Source: Cheiracanthium punctorium (Eukaryota > Arthropoda > Arachnida > Araneae > Cheiracanthiidae). From it: a stretch of DNA of 64,000 bases. The stretch's first letter is position 1; each line of letters opens with the position of its first letter. The position numbers and the translations under genes are program-made. Positions 44,392-53,300 of the stretch are shown here, in pieces. The stretch is taken from contig JAWZYV010012530.1 of the NCBI GenBank assembly GCA_038373885.1, forward strand, positions 124,001-188,000. The letters run 5' to 3'. A model generated the notes under the pieces. It had not been told where the DNA came from, ran no database searches, and saw only the letters and a program-made list of their open reading frames with translations.

Positions 44392-47300
44392 GCATGTATT
44401 CCGGAGAGATACTTGGAATTTTATCAGCAATAACAATCTTCCTTGGATAACCCTTAAAAAGCTGTACATTACTTATAATGTAATTTTGTGAGACATTAAA
44501 TATTTTACTGCCGTTCCTTAAATTATCAGTGAGCTGTTATAAATGTTTCTGAGATACAGGGTATCCCCAAAATTCTGTATTGCACAGTGTCTTTCTCTGT
44601 TTTGTTGCCATGTGAAATAACAGTCCAACGTCACAATGCAAATGTAAGATATTCACGACATTATTACTAGAGCTAAAATGCTATTAAAAAATAAGTTCCG
44701 TTAAGTGTTTACTAAGAGAAAAGTGTACTTTTTTTTTACAAGAGTAACCTGGTCAGTATTTTAAACGATGTCATTTTAAATCTTCCTTGATCGGTTCAAA
44801 GTGTGAGTCCTTCATAATATTTGCGAATATGATCCTAAAAATTTCTTGTTGATACTTGTGTCTCTTGTTGTCACATAGTTAAATTTTTATGTGAAAGGAA
44901 AAAAAAAAAAAGACCGCATAGCCATTTGTGTCCAAGAGGTTCTTTAGCTTTGTGGCACGCGATTGGCGATTCGATTGGCCTTCCATGTTGCTGGTGGTTA
45001 AATGGAGCGGTGGCAACGGCTTCACTCTTTCAGCGTTGGGGGTCATTTAGCCATATTTGTTTTTGCGATTGCTAGCAGTGTGAAAGTGCTGGAATCAGGC
45101 GGTTTCACGGTGCGACCACCTGTGCGTTAGAGGGACACATTTACCACATTCGGAACACATACGGGCAAATAAAGCGAAATCACAAACACTTTGTTGGAAA
45201 AGCGCTAAAAAACTGTATTCTTTGTTCGTACTTCAACGTAGTGATAACAAGAATAAATGAAACTATTCGAATTAACGGATTATTAAACGCATTCGAAATA
45301 ATCGATTTTGAAAAATCCATTTGAACGCTCAGCACGTGACATTCGAAATCTCGCATCTAAACTGCGAATACTCTTCGAATAGTGAAATCGCGAATACTCT
45401 TCGAATAGTGAAATCGTGGGTACTATTCGAATGGTGAAATCGCGAATACTATTCGAATAGTGAAATCGTGTGTAGTATTCGAATGGTGAAATCGCGAATA
45501 CTATTCGAATAGTGAAATCGCGAATACTATTCGAGTAGTTAATCGTGAATACTAATTGAATAGTGAAATCGCGAATACTATTCGAATAGTGAAAATCGCG
45601 AATACTATTCGAATAGTAAAAATCTCGAATATTCACTACATGATTAATCGATCATTTGTTCTATTCGGTCGATAGTAATCGATTATAGAAATCATTCGAA
45701 TAACACATCACTACTTCAACAGGTCCAAAAAAAAAAAAAAAAGAGAGCAAACAAAATTATCTGTTGCATTTCTAAATCTTTAGTCTGTTAGTCAAGACCA
45801 TAATTGTTCGAATTCAAATACGTTAAGGTAAGCAATACGTGACTGCATTTTCTTATCAGGCTGTGCCTCGCCAGACAGCCTCTTTGTCAGAGGCATGTCA
45901 GAATCCATTAAGTCAATGATTGTTTGCACAGCGAAACCTTAAACCGAATTAAAAGTTATTAAAACAGAATTCGCGCTCCGTCACTTAATGATCAATTTAA
46001 GTTGGGAGAGGGGAAAGTGTGTTTTCATGCCAGGAGTTCATTCCGTTATGAAATTTTCCGCATATCGGTGTGAACTGGGTGATAGTCGACAGAACGAAGA
46101 GAATGTCTCTATCTATACTACACATTTTCTCTTTTGTTTAAATCTGGAGGTGACTTCACTAGACTTTCCGAACACTTTATCTTTACTATATGTTTTAAAA
46201 AATTCGATTCATCTCAATTGAATGCAGTGTTTAGACGCTAGCGCACTTCAGATAATTTGAGTGTATGAGAATTCATTTTTGGAGCCCCGTAACAAACTAT
46301 CAGTTCTACGGATACCAAAAAATTATGCAGGTCATGATACCTTAACGTATAATACACATACCCAATTTGCACCGTTAATACGCTAGCACACTTCCAAGAA
46401 CTTCCGTCCATAGGTTAGAATGTATAAGAATTCTTTTTAGTAACCCTGTATAGAAACTGCATGCTTCAAAATCTATACGAGTTGTGTCACTGTGACCTAT
46501 AATATACATACCCAATTTGTACGTATTTGACTGCACCATTTAGACAATAGCACCCTTAAATGATTTGTGTCCGTAGGCAGTAATGTATACGAATTCTTTT
46601 CTGCAACCCGTGAACAAACTATTAGTTATACAGACACCAAAATCTTTTCCGGTCATGTGACCAATAATATACACACCCAATTTGCACTCAATTGAATTCA
46701 TCGTTTAGACGTTAGCGCATTTTCAAGAATTTCCGTCCACAGACCGTAATGTATACGAATTCCATTTTGCAACCCTGTACAAAAACTAAAAGTCCAGAAT
46801 ATACACAGGTCATGTGACCGTAAAAATAGCATAAATTCCGAATATCCCAAAACGTAAAAATATATCTAAATCTCAAAGTCGAATTTTTTCATGATTACAA
46901 TACTTTCCTTACATGGTACATGTTCGGAAAGTAAAAGTTGAGTATAATACATCATGTGCATGCGCGAATGTCGATTTTCCCAGTATTCTCCGGTATTGGG
47001 AACGCAGTATTTTCCTGCACTGTTTGCTGCTGTCCCAAATGGGGGGGGGGATTATGTAATTGAAATTCAAATACTTAAGGAATAATTTGAATTATGGAAT
47101 TGAAATTGAAATATTAAAAAAAATGCCTATTTTACATAAATTTCAAAATAATATTATACCAATGGCTCTTAATTATTTGATATAAAGTTTAACATAAGGT
47201 TCGGTATACTTGAAGAACTTGCTGATATACATTGGCATACTGATACAATACGATTTCCCCCTGTGTCTTTGAGTGGTCTTTTTTATATATAAGCAAAAAC

Positions 47301-50300
47301 TTAATTTTTTAAAAATTATTTTTGTTTTTAATGTAAACCGAATGATAATGTTCATTGACTATGTCGTTCTGTTCAAAATTTTAATAGTCTTGAAAGATAC
47401 TGATTTGAAGAATTAAAAACTTGTTCTAAAATTGCCTTCGGCTAAGCAGTTACACTTCCAAATCTTGTCACCGCTCACGAAGTCAATTTAAGTTAATGGA
47501 TTTTTCTGAGAAATTACAAGACTTTTTTCAGCTATTCCGAGCACTGATCCAAAAGCTAGCTTTGGTCTTAGTTATTTGTTCATTCATCATTGTAATTAGT
47601 TACTTTATATTTTAATAGGTAACTGATTATTTCTGATTTCTGTAAAAATTTTTAAAATAATAGAGAAGCAATTAGGAAATCGCGAAACTTTGGTTTGCAT
47701 CAAAAGTTTCGTAAACAATCTGATGATTTGTTTTAATGAATTCAGTATTTGAGTATAGCGGATGAAATAAGCCGATTGTACTCAGTAGGTATCTATAAAA
47801 CAAAATTATTTATTTATTTATTTATAGCCTCAGCCAAAGCGTCTAAAGAGCACTTTTTGGAAAATGTAAAAAACATAAGCTACTTCAGGAATTTAAAATA
47901 ACGTTCTCGGATTTTTAGTAATTTTACTTAAGAGACAATTAGATTAAAATTCTGTACAGTTAACACAGAAAAAAACTTACTCAATCAAAAAATCTATATA
48001 ATTAATTCTGAAAATTTTAATGACTTTTAGGCAAATGGTGTAAATATTTTTATGAGAAATTATAATTAAATTAAAAATATTATAATTATTGATTAAATTA
48101 AAAATATTATTATTATATTATTAAAATATTATAATATTAAATTATAATTAAATTAAAAATATTATAATATAATTTGAAATATTATATTATAATTTATTGA
48201 TTATAATTAAAAAATAGCTTTACACACTTACTTTGTAAAAAAAACTTCCTTTGATAATTTTATGGTGTTGAATAAATGATAAACCGTTTCACTGATTTAC
48301 TTTCCATAGTGTGTGACGGAACTTCCAGATCACTTTACAAATGCACATATTGCATCGAAACCGTAGCTTAAATATGTTTATAATTCACGAGAATCCTTGT
48401 TCTTATTATTATTTTCAGGATTTGTGTATTTGTTACGTATAGTTAGTGTAATAAATGTTAAGAATAACAGTGTTTTAGCTTTGCAGTTTAGTGCACATAC
48501 GGCTAATACATTATAAGCTAAATACATTAGATAATGATTACATTAGATAATCATAGCTAAATACATTAGATAATGAACAAAAGAAAATTATGTGTTTTAG
48601 AGTTCAAATTCTGATATAAAAAGAAAATGAAGTATTCCGGACATGATTGATTCGTCTGATTGGAAAATATAGGCATACGTAATAATGGAAATTATAGCAA
48701 AATGGATTAAGTATCCGATTACGTACTGAGCTAGTTCATAATTCTTTGAAACGCACCTGTCATTAAGATAATGATTTAGCACACTTTTCAAAAATGAATT
48801 CTGGTTCTTTCCGAGTATGATGAAGTTGCAGTATCATTTACGATTTGGAAGAAACGTTTTCTTTTATTTAATAAATGCGATCACGGTTCACTATGAGACA
48901 ATACTGAGAAAGCGAAATTGTTTTCCATGGCAAAAGTGCAAACAAACACAAAACACTGCAACACAATTAAGCACTCTTTCTCCCCTATTATTAAAAGAGA
49001 AACAATTTTGCCACAAAGTTGAAACAGTGTTGACATAAACAGGCTGGGAAGCACGCCTTGTTTTGATTATTTTCGTGAAGAAAGCAAACAAATTGCCATG
49101 CTCACTCCAATTGTCGGATAACGTGATTCGGTTGACATCTACCTATTAAGGCATTCAAAAACACGGCTAATGAAAAACTGGTCGACAAAAAGAATTTTCG
49201 CTCACAATATTGAATTCAGGGAGAAAATTAAGTGAAAAAAAAAAAAAAAACAATTTCAGAAACCAACACATAATGTCCAGCCCTTTTGTGCCCTACTTTA
49301 GGGAGGGGGGGAATCAACAATAACGACAGAAGCACTGCTTCAGTGGCGAAAAATTTGTAAAGAAGGTTGTCTACTATGGACCTTAGCGTGACGGGTGCAG
49401 TTCGAAACAACAACAACAACAACAGCAACAAAAAAGAAACTTAGAAAACAAGTTTCACCTTTCAAGAAGTCTTTATTAATTAGAATATCGCAGAGCGCTA
49501 AAGGGCTTTCGGACAATCAGAGCAAAGCCACACCCATAGCGCCAAGGATATACAAGCCATTGTGCATGCTGCAATCATCTTTTGTGCATTTGGAATTTCA
49601 AAGTTTCAGAAACTGGAAAAAAAAAAAAAAATACTGCCGAAGTACAGCCTCACAGCGGGGGCCGATGAAGCGATTGAAACCCTCTCCCCTCTTGAGAGAA
49701 CTACTAAACCCATGTTTAACCCTTTAACGTGCAGTGTTCCCTCTCTGGGAACACCAAACTCTGACGTTTTGACTGTTGCCAGTCACGAAGAATAGATCTG
49801 ATTTCTATTAAAAATAGTTGCTGGTTGTGCCCGCGCACAGCCAGCTGTCATCAAAAAATGGGTCTCTAGATCTGTGGCACGCGATGAACGTTTCGATCGT
49901 CCGCCATCTTGCTGGTAGTTAAGTCGAGCGATGGCAACGGCTGCCCTTTTTTTCAGCATTGGGAAAGGGTTGCGCCTCAAAGGGTTAACCTGTTTGCTTT
50001 CATCATAAGAAAGAAGCAGCAGAAAGGAATCCCCCTTTGGGGATGATCACGAGAATGAAAACAGGCCTGTCTCGTCTCTCAAATTCCCTAAACAGTAATG
50101 GTAAAAATGTCTGTCTCGTCTCGCATAAGAGCTGTAAGTATCAGCGTCATCCCGTCTCGTTTCGCATTCATCCCTAACTCTCCATCTTTGATCGATGGTG
50201 CTTGCCAGAATGGTCTTTTAATTGGTCCTTGAGTTGATCGCCACTGCAGCCTACAAATTTAAGCCATTTTCATAATGGTGGTAGACAGGAATAGCACAAT

Positions 50301-53300
50301 AAAGCGATCTGTCTCTTTCCAGATTGAAAATGACAGCAAGTAAGTCAATGAGAAACACAGGCAACCCCGGACATGCTTTTCATTAGCTCATTACTGTACT
50401 GCATCATCGAGTTTTGAAAGAATTATGGAGTGAACCGGTACATATGTAATTATAACTAACTAAACATTTTCCTAAGTGTTTTGGCCAGTTAAAGTGTTAA
50501 TGAAATTTTCATAAAATAACAGATAAACTGCTGAGTATATTCCGTTTTACATTTCTCGCGACGTAAAAAAAAGAACACTTTTATGAGCGAATGAAACTGT
50601 ATAAGAATTCAACCTGTAGGGTAAAATTTTCTTTTTTTTTTGGGAAATCTAAAGTTTTGAACTGAGAACTTGGAATTTAAAATGAAAACAAATTAAACAG
50701 TAACTTATCTTGTTTACGAGTGTGAATTTGATGCCGGTCTATAATGATCCAGTGTGCAGCCATCGAGAAATTTGCCCAGTGCCCTTTTACGCACTGGGAG
50801 GCTTGACAAAAAATTGATTTATAGATGACAATCATTCATACGTAAAATTTACTCGTAAAGCTCTTTAAATATGCGAGTTTTGGTATTCATATGAATGATG
50901 GGGCATCGTATAATTTCAAAATAGCCCGAACAAAGATATTCATCCTAGCTACACGTTCGTAAAATTGTAGAAAATAATGAAATATTTTTAAACTAAACTT
51001 TTTGACGTAGCTGGCTGTGCTCGCGCACAGCCAGCTACGTCAAAAAAGGGTCTCTAGATCTGTGGCACGCGATGAACGTTTTGATCGTCCGCCATCTTGC
51101 TAGTAGTTAAGTCGAGCGATGGCAACGGCTGCCCTTTTTTCAGCATTGGGCAATTTATCTAGCTGTTCTCGCATTCTTTCATTTTTCAGCAGATGGCAGT
51201 GCTGTTAAAAATAATCGTGACCATTTTTTTTACGGGAAATGACGTGCTTAAAAAGTAAAGGATTCTCGTGGAGCTATATGTCACCCGCAACTATCTTTGT
51301 AGAAATCAAATCTATTCTTCGTGACTGGCAACAGTCAAAACGTCAGAGTTTGGTGTTGCCAGAGCGGGAACACTGCGCGTTAAAGGGTTAAACGAAACAA
51401 ATCAATCGCAGCTTTGCTAGATTTCGAAATTATATAACTAGTCAAGTTTGTGTAACACAAATAGAATAGGTTAAAGTGCAAAATACAATGCAGCTTATAT
51501 TCCATGAACAGGAACTTACTTGCAGAACATACAACTCCGGCAATGTTTTCCTCTCCAGGGCAGAAAACCCTTCCGACGCGGTCATGCAGGCAGTCAGCAA
51601 TGTTATGTTCACTTCCTTTGCACTTGACGCCGCTCAGGATCATGGCGCCGTGAGTGCCACCATAAGCTCCACTCTAAAATTAACGCAGAGAAACATGTGA
51701 AATTCTAACGGAAAAATATGATTCCTTGTAATTAAAAAAACAAAAGGAAATAAAAATACACAAATTTTTATATATAGAAGCGATTTTGTATAAGAGTATC
51801 ACATCATTTACATCTAATCGTATCTAAACTTAAAATTATCATTATATAGGATTTCCATAATTAAATACTGCCACAACTTTGCAGGAAACTTTAATGAGAC
51901 CATGGGAGAGAGATCTGACTGAACAAAAATAGTTCAAAAAATCATCATCAGGTGACGTTTTACAGCGTTATATTTGCAGATATGCAAATTCTCTCACCGC
52001 TCTGAGGTGTAAAACATCTGTTTCACAACCTCTTCACTGTTTACTTTGCTTGAGAACGTTTACTTGTCTGTTTTATTCGGACTAAAACGTTGTAAAACGC
52101 TACCTGGTGGTGACTTTTTGAACTAGTTTTTTCCAAGCAAGTATCTCTCTCTCATCATGGCTCATAAGTTTCCTGCATGTTTAGTATTATTATTAACAGT
52201 ACTTTTCGTTGTACAGCACTCTGAATAAGAAAACTTGAATTATGAACACCTTGTACCTAAAGTTAACTTACATAAAATTTATTATCTTACTATCTGATGT
52301 CTGAGGCATCTTACAATTGACTCTTTGAGTGTAAATTCTTACTGATATTATCTAAAGGCTTGTTGATAATCCACTCATGTTTTTTTTTCTTATCGTTTTA
52401 ATTTCAAATACTTTTAACCAGTAAAAAATATAAATATCGCTTATTTCCTTTTTGAGAGGCTTTGATTATACATCAGAAAAATTACATCTCAACGATGAGC
52501 ATCTAAAAATACTTTGCTCGAATTATATATTTATGGAATCTGACCAAAGCTTTTTTAGCTTCATACAACATATATATGTTAGATGGGGAAAATGAATAGT
52601 CAGTCCAAGTGGTAGCTGAAAACTTTTATTCCGAGTATCAAATCAACAAGTAACAATAGCCATGTATGTACATCAGAGCAACAGTACAGTTCTAAAACAA
52701 ATATGAAATTCGGGTGAGCGGGAAACATAGCTTATAGTCGATTATGAAGTTAAAAAAAAGCGTAAAAATTGCTTGTCTGAATTCCTGTCTTAGCCTTTTG
52801 TTCTCAGGTTATGTGACCGTAAGCATTCTAGAAGCTTCTAAAGCTTTGTCATTGGACAATATTTAAAGTGACTTACATTTCACAATGTAATGAACTTTGA
52901 TTTGGTATGAAAAGTGGCGTAAAACGGAGTTCTGTTTACTCAATGATTACTATCTTTATTATGAAACACAGAATTTAGAATTATATGTTATTAAAACAAA
53001 GAATTTTAAAATGATTATGAGGAATTAAACGCGATGCATCTGAAAACGGCTTAACGAACAAGGTATTAGATTTTCAAACACAGAATTTACTGCTTGTAAT
53101 TTCAACATATATACTATATATTTACTACATATATACTATATACCAAATATCTATGTTGATATAAAATCTTCTACTGTAAAAATTAAAGCATTCAATTTAA
53201 AATTGCCAATGAAATGTGAAACAAGTCCATTGAGATTACTGTAATTACTGTAAATATTTTATCTCACGGCAGAAAATAAAAATATTATTTTCCTCAAAAT

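Larger units (their letters stand above)
44119..51519 (-). other. LOXL intron 3, 7.4 kb, repeat-dense
   Basis: Holds a short pogo-type MITE (44163-44342), a TC/TA microsatellite (44350-44391), an old piggyBac-like MITE (about 44934-45135), a hAT MITE with minisatellite (45239-45713), a 165-bp tandem satellite (46215-46830), an AT run (48060-48210) and two piggyBac-like MITEs (49720-49984, 51001-51387). The stretch 47050-49200 is AT-rich without recognisable content. Confidence 0.7.

Noticed and set aside
45365..45630. CRISPR-like array
   Set aside because: Units are contiguous without unique spacers, the DNA is eukaryotic and no cas genes are present.
45283..45636. 117-codon - strand frame with Tyr-Ser-Asn-Ser-Ile repeats
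   Set aside because: It is a translation of the 26-bp minisatellite; 26 is not a multiple of three, and the frame only stays open by chance of the units lacking stops in all frames.
46215..46830. CRISPR-like or gene-like periodicity
   Set aside because: Units of 145-165 bp lack spacers and have stops in all frames; it is a tandem satellite.
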